Notes under the pieces: model-generated
The model's input: the letters and a program-made list of their open reading frames with translations, nothing else
Told to the model about the DNA's origin: nothing
Database searches by the model: none
Program-made: the position numbers and the translations under genes
Source of the DNA: Terebella lapidaria
Taxonomy: Eukaryota; Annelida; Polychaeta; Terebellida; Terebellidae
Assembly (NCBI GenBank): GCA_949152475.1
Contig: OX424566.1
Location: 17,941,177 to 18,005,176 of the forward strand
Length of the DNA stretch: 64,000 nucleotides
Direction: 5' to 3'
Shown here: one piece after another, positions 36,158-49,300 of the stretch
How positions within the stretch are numbered: position 1 is the stretch's first letter
Layout: every line of letters begins with the position of its first letter

Positions 36158-37371
36158 TTTTACACACTTGATAGCAATACGCTTCCGTAGTTAAGTGTTG
36201 GTACTTAGAATAAGCTACTGAAATGACATTGATAAAAAAACAACGTACGTGTGCCTTGCCTAGGGCTACTAGTACGTATACACATGACCAGCTGTATTTC
36301 ATCTGGTACATGCATGCATAAGCATGTATATGTGTTCCTGTTCATTCGTCATGCGTGCATTTATTATGGCAATGAATATCTGTGAATATACACAAATGTT
36401 CGTATAAATATAGCTATCACTCAAAAAAGAATTGCTTTCCCGTCTAATGCATTGTTAATTTAAGGGTACAAAGTAAAAGTCGTAAAATAATATTGTTCCA
36501 CAAATATAAGTCCATGTGCTTTTTATATGGAGTTAAATTTTATTCGACACAACACCTTAAGCCCAGGGCTTAAATACGGGGATCCCCGATACCTATCGTC
36601 TGTGACAACACTCGTACGTTGTAGCCATAACCCCAGTAATGATTGATAACAATTTTGAACCAGCCTACATTGGCTTTAACATAGACATTTTTAGGAATCC
36701 GTAATCCTGTATGTTTGGGGTAAAATTTAATATGGAAATAATCGATTAATTCGTCCACTATTTTTGGTGAGTTGTCCCCCTGTATCCATAGATTCAGTTG
36801 GTATGTCATACAAGCAAGTACCCACTTGATCATGTTTATGGGCCCCACCAATTTTCTAAATATTTACTGCAACACACATATATCATCACAGGTTCTGGTT
36901 CTGGGGCCCTGTTCTCCAGTGTGTATGTCTATGAGGGGGGGGGGGGGGGAGAGGGGTGAAGGGGGGGGGGGGTTATGTACTAGTTAGAAATGACACAGAT
37001 TGCCATCGCGAATATAAAGAACGGTGCATTTGAAGATTGTATCTTTTATTACACAATGTTATTCAATCGTGACTTAGCCCGAAGGTATTTATGATACAAG
37101 ATCTAGGCATCTGGGCACGCTAGGCTTCCAAGCACGGCTATTGTCCGTGCTCATAAACCTATAGGCAAATGAGACACGAGGTCTGCGAGCACGCAACAGC
37201 GGAGTTCTTTATATTGGCGACGGAACGGTATGTCAAAATCTTTAACGGACTTAAAATAGTTATACAGTCAAGCTGTTCTTCATTTTAGGTCATGCAGTGT
37301 TTTATTTGCAAATGAGCATTCTTTTGTTGACATAACGCACATCTTATATAGATACATCCACAAGAAGTATT
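36158..37371. other. Intergenic stretch with one unidentified minus-strand frame
   Basis: A minus-strand frame at 36851-36570 (93 codons; phrases such as KFYPKHTGLRIPKNVY and VGWFKIVINHYWGYGYN) has an ordered, protein-like composition. I cannot place it in any family and see no good splice sites. A poly(G) cluster lies at 36935-36972. Nothing else is supported. Confidence 0.35.
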
Positions 37372-37375
37372 TTAA

Positions 37376-39526
37376 GGGGCAGCCCAAGTGACGAATTGCC
37401 CTTGAGTTGCGCAATTTAAGGTTGTTCGATACACCGAACGCGTCATCAATGTGGCCCGTCTATGGTTGACCAAACGTGTCATAAACAGCGAATGTAACGG
37501 CGGGGTGAAATAGGGATCGGCGGGGTATGAATGTTGCCGTGCAATGGGAGTACTGGAAAATCCGGCGGTCTGTAATCAGTACGGCGGAGTCTCGACTTGA
37601 ACACACAAAGTACTGGAAGCATCACAGCATATGTCTAGTATCTTTCAGTGGGCCAGCCTCGGTTAAGAAGATAATACTACTAGAACATCCATTCGTTACA
37701 TAGTTTTAATATGTATATGAGTAAACGTTTGCACAACAAAACTAGTAGACCTAACAATTTCCAAATCTTCTGATTAACATAATCAAACAGATCGTAAAAT
37801 TATTCAAAACACTGTTAAATAAATTGACAACACTTCTGTGGATCATGGCATAATTTTCAATACAACTCAAGCTTAGCGATAATAATATTTTGAAAGACTA
37901 TTCATGGTATTGCAGATCTCGTAGGGCTAATAAGCATGAATGTACTAGTATGGCATAACACATGGAATTTGTTGCTACTTGACTTGAGTGGACCAAGGAC
38001 AAAAGATACAACGAATGCAAGAGCAAATTTGAGGGGTGGGGGGGGGGGGGGGGGGGGGGGAGGGAGTTGCTGGCGCAAGTGGCGCTCATTACTTTGTATA
38101 TGATATCTGTGTAAGACCAATAAAACAAGTGTGAGGGTTTCTTCCGTTTCTTACCACATCCTCCCATCCGCCGAATCCTGCATTTTGTGCCCCTGTGGAG
38201 TGTTTTCTTCCCAATTCCAATCTCTTAGAACTTCAAAGTTCACCACAAACTTTGTCACACACTCTTTTAAAATAGTTTGTCCTATGCGCCCCTAAGTTTG
38301 TCCAAACACGCATATGCATTTCCAGTTCCACTAAGCAACATTCCATTGACATACATCAATTCCTCTATAGCCTGTCCATTATATAGCCTGAATATACCAA
38401 ATGTTCACTCTTTAAGAGGAATACATCATAAGAAGAGCTCAGCTTCATTGGGCCGCAACATTTACAGCCCACCAGGCTCGATTTCGCGGGGCTCCGTTTT
38501 CGTTACAGTTGTCATTTTTGATACGTTTCGTCTACCATACCCGTTCCGCTATGTAAGCCGAATGGGGCTAACTTTTTTGTTTCCGCAGCTTATCTGCCCA
38601 GAAATTTACACTATGTTAGGCGATTTTCTGCTAAAATTCATCGAGATGCATGGAATAGACCTATAGACGAAATAATCTCCAAAATTCACCGCGCACAGAT
38701 CAGCGCTACCCTCTCAGTCAAATCCGTTATCAGCCATTTAAGCTATATCCTCACGTTGTCCGTATGTATAGGCCTACCAGTTATCGCAAAATCCTGTGTC
38801 AAATGTGGCGGTCATCTTGCTCAAGCTAATTGGGTGAAATTTATTCCTAAAGTTCTACTGACTTGTCAAATTTGATGGGGATATTTCAACTATTAGGCCT
38901 ACTGAGTTGGCGACCGGAGAGAATCTCATCTGAGCCAATTGACCAGTCAACATCTAGTGGTTCATTCTAGCAGCCATACCGTTCATGCTAATGATCACAT
39001 CTACCACGCCAGCCTTTTATACTTTTCTGAGTCAAGTCAGAACATACAATATATGAAATATATGATTTTTTGTTTCAATTCATACTCACAAGAACTTGAA
39101 TAATTTGACATAGTATGCACTCCAAATTCATGAAATTATTGATTTTTTGTTTCCATAAAATGACACTTTTCATGTTTTGACGCTTAATCGCGAAAAGTAA
39201 CCTGGAAAGGTATATTTTTTACATTATTTTTACAAACCCAAAATATCATTGAAGAAATATGTGTAAAAAATTTAGAAAAAAATACTGTATTACTGACCGA
39301 GCAGTGATACTCAACGTTGTATGGATTATCAGAAGTTACTCTTTTTCTGTAAAATTTCAGTGCTGAAATATATACACATGTTCTTACTCTTGCCACGAAA
39401 CATATCAAACTCAGTGCTAGCGAATTTTGTTTCATCAGTTTAATGAACCGTTGCATATACAACAGTTATGTACTGAAAAATCCTATAAATATATAGTTTT
39501 AGGCATTTCTTCCCTTGGGCTGCCCT
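37376..39526. mobile_element. 2.15-kb TTAA-flanked non-autonomous DNA element
   Basis: TTAA at 37372-37375 and 39527-39530 flank inverted ends GGGGCAGCCCAAG (left) and, read in reverse, AGGGCAGCCCAAG (right). Inside are a 25-bp poly(G) run near 38037 and AT-rich DNA. A frame at 38277-38666 has no recognisable product. The TTAA duplication again points to piggyBac-type mobilisation. Confidence 0.7.
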
Positions 39527-39937
39527 TTAAAAGGGAAGAAGGTGATTTGTGGCCTGGACAACGAATGCATAATGAATAAAAGCCACTATGACTATATGCC
39601 GTGTTGTATTTTTTCTTTGTTTCCCCTCAACTCAATATTGTACTAGACAGTCAGGAAAAAAACAGACACACAAGAAAAACACAGACGTTAATCATAACAA
39701 CAGCAACAACAGCTTTATTTACAGAGTAACCCATGCTAAAATGTACAGTAAATGATATTTGAGTATTTCCCAAGCTATCAAATATATTATTGATGAATAA
39801 CAGAGAGGAAAATAGCAAAATGGAGCATGCCAGGGGACCCGGGATACTTACGCCATCGGCACGGATCTGCAACGACAAATTATATTTCAACTGATTAGTC
39901 ACAACAGATATGTAACTGTCAGGTGATGGTAACGCAG

Positions 39938-40113
39938 AAAAAAAAGAAAACCAAGAAAAATAAAGAATATTCTTTTAAATTACGAACCCCCATTTATATC
40001 TCCACTCGACCCCCCCCCCCCCCAAAAAAAAAAGAAAACCAAGAAAAATAAAGAATATTCTTTTAAATTACAAACCCCCATTTATATCTCCACTCGACCC
40101 CCCCCCCCCCCCC
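39938..40113. repeat. Two-unit 86-bp tandem duplication ending in poly(C)
   Basis: The block 'aagaaaaccaagaaaaataa' to 'ctccactcgacccccc' occurs twice with one internal difference. Each unit ends in a run of at least 14 cytosines. Confidence 0.9.
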
Positions 40114-40308
40114 AATAAAAAGAAGAAGAAGAAAAAAGTATCGCCCCTTTTCAGCGTAAGTACAGCCGGGAAAAAGTTGCCCACGCAATTGCACAGGTAT
40201 TCCGAAACACTTCCTGGTTCAACCATCAAAATATGTGTGTATGTCTACAGATGTATATATGCATACAACGACAGAACACCACTTGCTGACGAGATCTCGT
40301 ACGTGAAA

Positions 40309-43300
40309 ATGACAGCACCATCTGTAGACGATAATTACACCAATTTGGAAATGTCTTCCAATGTTTCCAAAGGAACACATCCACCGAAATCAGATTCCAC
40401 AGCGGATCTGAAAGCCCTGCTTGAAGAGATGAAATGTCGACACACAACGAAGAAACTCTTGGCTGTTTCTGTACCAGCGTATGCCCTGCTGGCAACTGTG
40501 CTGGCTTTGTTAGTGGTAGATGTGACCAATCAAACACCCCCTGAGACTTGTCACTGTATCCAGACTGAAGGAACCCCAGGTAAGTGATTTACATATTTAT
40601 GTGAAGCTTGTGGTTGTTTTCAATGTCTGCGAATACTGGGTCGTTCCATTCATCAATGGAAGGTTACTTTAAGCTTAAACCATAGTTTGCATTGTTCTCC
40701 CAGGTGTTTAATTGATGCTGTATGTTGGTTAAACACCTGCCGGCCACGGCTGAGTAGTTTTCTATATGGATTAAAGCTATACTGCCTTCGAATGTATGCA
40801 ATATTTTTTTTCAAAACTAATTTTTTTGTGCAACACATCTAATGCAAGATTACAAAAGGTGTGCTCTATGATTTTGACGATTACAAATTGTCCGAGTTGT
40901 CTTTTCGTCCGTTTTAATACACAATGGACCAATTCACAGAATTTCCCGCCAAATTTGCCCAACGCCCGACCAATCAGCGACTGGTCTCACTAACGGCACT
41001 GGTCTCACTAGTTCGTCATTGGAAAGTAGTGATGAACGTTTTCACAGAGCATTAACATTCTACTATAGCAATGATCTCAGTATTGGTAATAACGTACACA
41101 ATTGTCATATACCTCGTAGACGATCTCTGCAAAAGATGGATATACGTACAGTACTACACTGGAATGAATAACTAATTTAAACTGGTTCACCAACATGAGT
41201 CCTATGACCTTCATATTTATAAACGTACCTATCTTATCTCGAATTCAAATATTATAATTACCTGAACAAGTGAGAATATAAATAGGCCCCAAGATGTCTG
41301 GAATTTCATGATAGTAAATGTAGCCTGATATCACACTACCAATATAAATGTAGTAATTTTAGCGACTGTTACTCCCGTCCCTCCCGCGCACTACACATTT
41401 CCACAACAAACATTCATTCTACATGACTTACATACAGGACAAGTACACACTATACGATCACAAGCATAAACTCCATGTAGTCATGGTTACATACACAGGT
41501 CAAACCACGCACCTGCGGCCCCGCTAGCTCAGTACACTCGGCCCCGTTTACTCGACCTTGACCTTCACATGCACTGACTTCTAAACATAGAACTTGACAC
41601 ACATACTCCATACATCACGTGCACAGATACAGGCATTACAAGTATTGACACGAGCCGGGGAAACCCACTTTCCCGGTGACATCAGCGCATTGCACCACAC
41701 ATTCAACCTATCACAACACCGCTTACACTTGGCGGGAAATTACACAGCCACATGGTCCCTCGGCCCCAGTCTTCTGGGCAGAAGAGTAGTGGAAATCCCA
41801 GTGACAGGACGTATAAACTAAAGCTCCTGTAAAGACTGTCGATATTGATATACGAACTGAATACTAGTGATATATAAACCATTGGATATATGTGCAAGAT
41901 ATACAAAGGACTATAATAGAAATATATTCGACTGGGATATCACCCGACGTAGGTGAGAGTGCGGCCCTGATTGTGAGTGATTGCATCATTGACTTTATCA
42001 CCGCAATAAACAGTTAAATTGAAACTGCCGGCTTATTGAATCACACGACGACCCAGTTAAACCGGCTTAATATCGGCCGTGAACGATATTCTTCACATAA
42101 AATTTATGATATCCTGGTAATCAAATTAAATAGACATTCAACTGGTCCATTTTTACGGATGGCAGTATTAAAGGCATGCAACACACTCTTCCTATCCCAA
42201 TATTACTGAAATGGCAAATCTCACCAAACACAATTCTCATGTACTATGTTGTTTTGGGGAAATTTTTGGGGCTACATGTGGATCTGGGACTGAAAAAATA
42301 CTGCCGCTATGAAATTCTACCTAACTAAAAGGAAAAAGGTACATTGTCTGAATGCAACGAAATAGTCAGTGTGTGTCATTTCAGCAGACATACTGATTGT
42401 AAAGATAATTTGTTCTGCATGTAAAACCAGTATCCCGGATCAGTATATGTACCCAGTAAAATACCTTTAAATCACAATAGTCATGGTAAGAAAATAACTG
42501 GTCCCTCTCAGTTTTCTATCCTTGGAACCTTCATGAAAATGAGCCCACCATATAAACGTGAATTTGGAGTGAAACATGTTCGTAATCATGTTTGGTGTAA
42601 AAATTCAACCATATTCTATTGTTTCTTGCTGAAATAAGTCACCAAGGCAGTTTATGTGATTCACAGTTGAGGACAACGCACTTTTTATGGTTATATCAAT
42701 AGTCGGCAGGAGATACCCGTATGTGAGACAAGCGATTCAGTGGTTCGTTTGAATTACGGAAAAGTCCGAATATGCATGAGATGGCGGGAAAGTCTGTGAA
42801 GTGGTCCATTGCATCCATCAAACCCGAATGTAAACAAATGCCCAAATCGCGTTTAAAATCCAATATTAAAATCGAATATTTACGCGTGAACCGCCTGCTC
42901 AAATGAGCAAAATTTCCCACATGACTGGTTATAGTCATTACATTTGATGTTTGAGTACATTTGAGTACGTCTCATTCAGTTAATTCAACATATTTAATAT
43001 GAAATGCAGTTTTCAAAGAGTATTGACTGGTTCTGAAGGCAGTTGCTTTAAAATAGAGACCCCTAGAGCAACAGGGAGTTATTCAACATAGTCTCGGGCT
43101 GCCGCAAGCGACCATGTTGAATAACCCCCTGTTCCTTTGGGTTTCTCTATTTCATGAAACAGACCACATACCAGTCATACCATAGGTTGTGAGTAAATTA
43201 TTATACTTTTGCCACGGGTGACTGTGTCTAAATGGAATAGACCACAGCATGAGCTAATAGACTTTTTTCGTGTTCCGCATTTACAATGGTCCAGTGTTCG

Positions 43301-46300
43301 GCTCAAATAGGTTTTTTTTTGGTAGGAAAGTGTGTCACCGTCGAGATATGTGTCGTTGCTTAAAACTTCGAATTCAATTTAGAGGAAAAAGCGAGTTTCA
43401 TTCATATGTAAAGCAATTACGTTCTATAAACATCGGGAGGGGCAGTCTTAAAGCTGTTTTATTTTCAACCCCCAATTGGAGACATTCATACATATATAAA
43501 ATACACAATCATGTATGCATATAAAAAAACAACACACCAAAATGTCTTTAACAAGAGAAATATCATGTCAAGATTGCCCGTTACTGGGCCGTTACTAAAT
43601 ACTTGTCTCAAGAGTTCACTGCCCCGTCAGCATGTGAAAAAAAAACGTTTCACGCATCTCGTTTATATCAATATACTTGTTATCGCACAAGACGGATGCA
43701 TATAAAAAAATCATGCAAGTGTGTTTTTCGCAAAAAGATATCAGTCGAGTTTGGTCTGAGTGATGAATTCAGGATGCACGATTCCGAAGGACGAGTGTAT
43801 TCTGTGTTCATCCGCCAGACTAAACGATGAACACAGAATACACTTACAAGACAGAATACACAGAACACAGAATGTACACACTCTTATATTTCTACAATTG
43901 ATTCCTAAGCTGTAAAGTCAAAACTAAGCGAGATATTAGAAATTTTGTGGTCTGACCTTGAAACTGAGGTCAGAGGTCAAATTCAAGGTCACAATAATAT
44001 TCAGCATATATCATTTCCTATATGTCCACAATTGATCCCTAAGATATGAAATCGATAATAAGTGATATATTAGCCATTTTGTCCTGTGACCTTGAAAATG
44101 AGGTCAAAAGTCAAAATCAACGTCATCAGAATATTCGGCATATATCATTTCCTATATGTTCACAATTGATTCCTAAGCTGTAAAGTCGATAATAAGCAAG
44201 ATATTAGCCATTTTGTCCTGTTGACCTTGAAAATGAGGTCAAAAGTCAAATTCAAGGTCACTAGAATATTCAGCATATATCATTTCCTACATGTTCACAA
44301 TTGATTCCTAAGCTGTAAAGTCGCTAATAAGCAAGATATTGGCCATTTTGTCCTTTGACCTTGAAAATGAGGTCAGAGGTCAAATTCAAGTTCACGAGAA
44401 TATTCAGCATATAGCATTTCCTATATGTTCACAATTGATTCCTAAGCTGTAAAGTCGCTAGATCTAATAAGCAAGATATCGGCCATTTTGTCCTATGACC
44501 TTGAAAATGAGGTCAAAGATCAAATTCAAAGTCACGAGAATATTCAGCATATATCATTTCCTATATGTTCACAATTGATTCCTAAGCTGTAAAGTCGATA
44601 ATAAGCGAGATATTAGCAATTTTGTCCTGTGACCTTGGAAATGAGGTCAAAGGTCAAATTCAAGGTCATGAGAATTTTCAGCATATATCATTTCCTATAT
44701 GTTCACAATTGATTCCTAAGCTGTAAAGTCGCTAATAAGCAAGATATTGGCCATTTTGTCCCGTGATCTTGAAAATGAGGTCAAAGGTCAAATTCAAAGT
44801 GAAGAGAATATTCAGCATATATCATTTCCTATATGTTCACAATTGATTCCTAAGCTGCAAAGTCGCTAATAGGCAAGATATTGGCCATCGTGTCCTGTGA
44901 CCTTGAAAATGAGGTCAAAGATCAAGTTCAAGGTCACGAGAATATTCAGCATATATCATTTCCTATATGTCCACAATTGATTCCTAAGCTGTAAAGCAGA
45001 TAATAAGCGAGATATTAGCAATTTTGTCATGTGACCTTGGAAATGAGGTCAAAGGTCATATTCAAGGTCACAAGAATATTCAGCATATATCATTTCCCAT
45101 ATGTTCACAATTGATTCCTAAGCTGTAAAGTCGATATTAAGCGAGATGTTAGCCATTTTGTCCTGTGACCTTGAAAATGAGGTCAAAGGTCAAATTCAAG
45201 GTCACGAGAATATTCAGCATATATCATTTCGTATATGCCCACAATTGATTCCTAGTCTCTAATCTCAATATTAAGTGAGATATAAGGCATAATGTGTCCC
45301 ATTATAAAGCATAGGAGAATTTAACATGATAAAGTCCCATTTGGGCCGAGTTTGGCCCAAAATGGCCCACTTCGAGCGATTCAAGCGCAACGAAACTTAT
45401 ACACATCACAGGAGTACATATGAGGAGTGTTGTGTATCAAAAAGAAAAAAAGTTACTGAACAGTTTTCGAGAAAATGGCCGCCAAAGTCCAAAATCGGGC
45501 ATTTTTCGTCTAAAATGGCCGCCATTTTGAAAAAAATGCGAAAATCGAAAAACTAAAAAAAAACCTTTCCTGGAAATATTTTCAGGTATTTTGTGCAAAA
45601 TTTCAGAAAGATTCGACCGTAAACTTTAAAGATATAAATGTGAACGGACGGACGACGGACGACAGACGCAACGCCACGGCAATAGGTTATCGGACCAAAG
45701 GTGCGGTAACCTAAAAAAGTTACTGAACAGATTATAACGACCGTCAAAGTCCAAAATTGGCCAATTTTCGACGAAAACGGCCGCTCTGACCTTGAAACCG
45801 AGGTCAGAGGTCAAATTCAAGGTCACGAGAATATTTATCATATATCATTTCCTATATGTCCACAATTGATTCTTAGTCTCTAATCTCAATTTTAAGTGAG
45901 ATATTAGGCTTAATGTGTCCCATTATAAAGCATAGGAAAGTCTAGCATGGGAAAGTCCCATTTGGGCCGAGTTTGGGCCTAAAATGGCCCACTTCGAGCG
46001 ATTCAAGGGCAACGAAATTTATACATGTCACAGGAGTATATATAAGGAGTGGTTTTCATCAATAAGAAAAAAAGTTACTGAACAGATTGTGAGAAAACGA
46101 CCGTCAAAGTCCAAAATTGGCCATTTTTCAACGAAAACGGCCGCTCTGACCTTGAAACCGAGGTCAGAGGTCAAATTCAAGGTCACGAGAATATTCAGCA
46201 TATATCATTTCCTATATGTCCACAATTGATTCCAGATGGCTAATCTCGATATTAAGTGAGATATCAGGGAAAATGTGTCCCATTATAAAGTATAGGAGAA

Positions 46301-49300
46301 TTTAATATGGGAAAGTCCCACTTGAGACCCGTCGAAAAAATCTAAATGGCTGCCACACGCAGACCGGCGATTCAGGGCCAATGAAACTTATATACGTCAC
46401 AGGGGTATACGAGAGGAATGTTTTGAAATAAAAATCTCAAAAGTGGTCAGACAGTTTTTGAGAAAACGGCCGCCAAAGTCCGAAATTGGCCGTTTTTCGA
46501 CGAAAACGGCCGATCTGACCTTGAAACCGAGGTCAGAGGTCAAATTCAAGGTCACGCGAATTTTCAGCATATATCATTTCCTATATGTCCACAATTGATT
46601 CCAAGTGGTTAATCTCAATATTAAGTGAGATATCAGGAAAAATGTTCCCCATTATAAAGCATAGGAGTATTTAACATGGGAAAGTCCCATTTGGGACTGG
46701 TCGAAAAAATCAAAATGGCTGCCACACGCAGACCGGCGATTCAAGGCCAATGAAACTTATACACGTCACAGGGGTATATGAGAGGAATCTTTTGAAACAT
46801 AAAATCTCAAAAGTGGTCAGACAGTTTTTGAGAAAATGGCCGCCAAAGTTCAAAATTGGCCATTTTTCGACGAAAACGGCCGCCATTGTGGAAAAAAATG
46901 CGAAAATCAAAAAACTAAAAAATACCTCCCTCTCGAATTATTTTTAGGCATTTTTGTGCAAAATTTGAGAAAAAACCGATCGTAAACTTTAAAGATAAAA
47001 TTGTTGACGGACGGACGCCGGACGGACGCCGGACGCCGGACGCAACGCCACGGCAATAGGTTATCGGACCATAGGTCCGGTAACCTAAAAAAATGCGAAA
47101 ATCAAAAAACTAAAAAAGGCTTTTCTTGAAATATTTTTAGGTATTTTTGTGAAAAATTTCATGAAGATTCGACCGTAAACTTTAAAGATAAAAATGTGAG
47201 CGAACGGACGACGGACGGACGGATGACGGACGACGGACGCAACGCCATGCCAATAGGTTATCGGACCTAAGGTACGGTAACCTAAAAACGGAGTGCATGG
47301 TGCTTTGGGAGAATTTAAGAAATTGTATCCACAACTTCGGTAAGATCTTGAGAAATTCAGCCCAATTTTCGGCTGGACATTGAACAATTTGGTAAACAGT
47401 TACTTAAGCTAACCCTGATATTATCTAAGCAGAACACAAATTACAGCCAATTCATTAGACCAGGAGAATGATTAGCCGTTTGTTCGTGACACCTAGCCAC
47501 AGGGAGTTCATTCAGGAGTCTTAAAGCTCGATCGTTTACACCTTTCCCCTCCTATTTTTGCGATGCTGAATGTATCGTATTATAAGTTGGCACACTTCAA
47601 ATTGGAGTCAAACGGCAATTGCCTACCGAATTTAAATTTTTTATGGCAAAAATTGAAAAAAAAAATCAAGAGAAAAAGAAATCATTTACATGCATTTGTT
47701 GAAATAATATTTGCAGGTGTTTTGGCGGATGCTCGTGCTTTCAAGCACCAGATGTATCAAAATAATTCAGGCCAAATTTATCAAATATTTAGTATGGACA
47801 TTTTCACGTTCGTATAGGATGTCGTACTCCTGTATCTCTAACATCAACCCCGACCTCTTCCATGATGATTATATGGCAATGGCAATATATGGCTGACGGC
47901 ATCCGTATTTCTCGAGGGTCCATCAAGTTGAACGCACATGATAGAACCCAAGTTGTCAATCGAGAATACTCACGCTGACTGCGTGCGTACAATACATCAA
48001 CGCACAACATATTACGTAGAACATGTTCTATACTTTGCGCATGTCGTAGCGTATTTCAGAACATACACGCATCATGGCCATAGAATCACCATGGAACAGA
48101 GGTTGATTTTAGAGATAGACCCTACAGAAATATGATATCCTGTACAAAAAAATGTACGGACGCTAAAATATCCTACTAAATTTTGCTAAATTTTCTCTAT
48201 GTTATCGATGATCCTGGTGTGTTTCTGTATTTAGAAGCCCCACGAGATTGCTGGGACCTGCTGGCCAGGAACGTGACAGAGAGTGGCGTGTACACCATCA
48301 CGGTCAACGACGGAACCTGCAGCCCCAGAACCCTCGACGTCTTCTGTGACATGACGACGGATGGGGGAGGCTGGACGGTATGGCTGTTTTACAGCTAACT
48401 ATGTCATTGCACAGTCACATATGTGACGGAATAGCGGAGTTCTTCGGGCGGCTATTACGCCCACTGATCGAATAGTACGATGTATGTTGTGCGTGAACAC
48501 ACCAACAGGAAGTCCGACGTCAGTTTCAACAATATCCGATGTTTATTTGGATGATTAAGTCCGATGTACGATCACTCTCACATTCAATCGTAATCCCCAC
48601 AATAGTCCGAAGTATTAATAGTCTTGTATAAATTTGATATCCTCTAATCACAATCTTTTGGCTTAGTACCTCTCAATACAACCTCTCTCTTCAACAGATT
48701 TCTCAACTCCACATTGTCCGTGGGAAAGCGCGGGGCTAAGTCCATGATGTGTGTGGGTTTTCCCGCGTAATGTGGCAGGTGTTCATGTGAAATGGCGGGA
48801 AAGTGATGTCATGTCTGTGTGGGCGGAGTCATGTGTCTGGGAATGTGGTGATTGGTGGGATTGTGGGAGGTGATAACGTGAGCAGTGTTGTTTACATGTA
48901 GATGTGGTGCGAGGACGGTGCATGCCCGGTGACGTAAGGTAAGTAAGTATGAAGTCATGTGATGAATCTGTGCCGTGTATGTCGAGTGGGGAGAATGTGT
49001 CAGGGGCGGGTTTCGGGCCATAACAGTCGTAAATATTCTACACATACCTAGTAGTAGTTTGGTTATTTCAGACTTGTAAAAATACAGTCCATACTTAAAT
49101 ACTAGTAATACAATTACATTCAGACGGGTTAAAAAATATTACAGGTGTGATTGCACAATGAAAAAACTACAGGCAAAAGTCACCTGAGCATATGTGAAAA
49201 CATATATCCACTATAGATTTGTTTATGCCACAGAGTTGAAATAAAAAATGAGAGTGAACTACAGTGGACACGATGCTATTACTAGAATGTTTAATACGCT

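Noticed and set aside
38277-38666. 129-codon frame inside the TTAA element
   Set aside because: Composition is biased and no transposase or other family is recognisable; it is probably a chance frame.
43900-47290. Genes on either strand within the satellite
   Set aside because: The frames recur with each monomer and merely translate the repeat.
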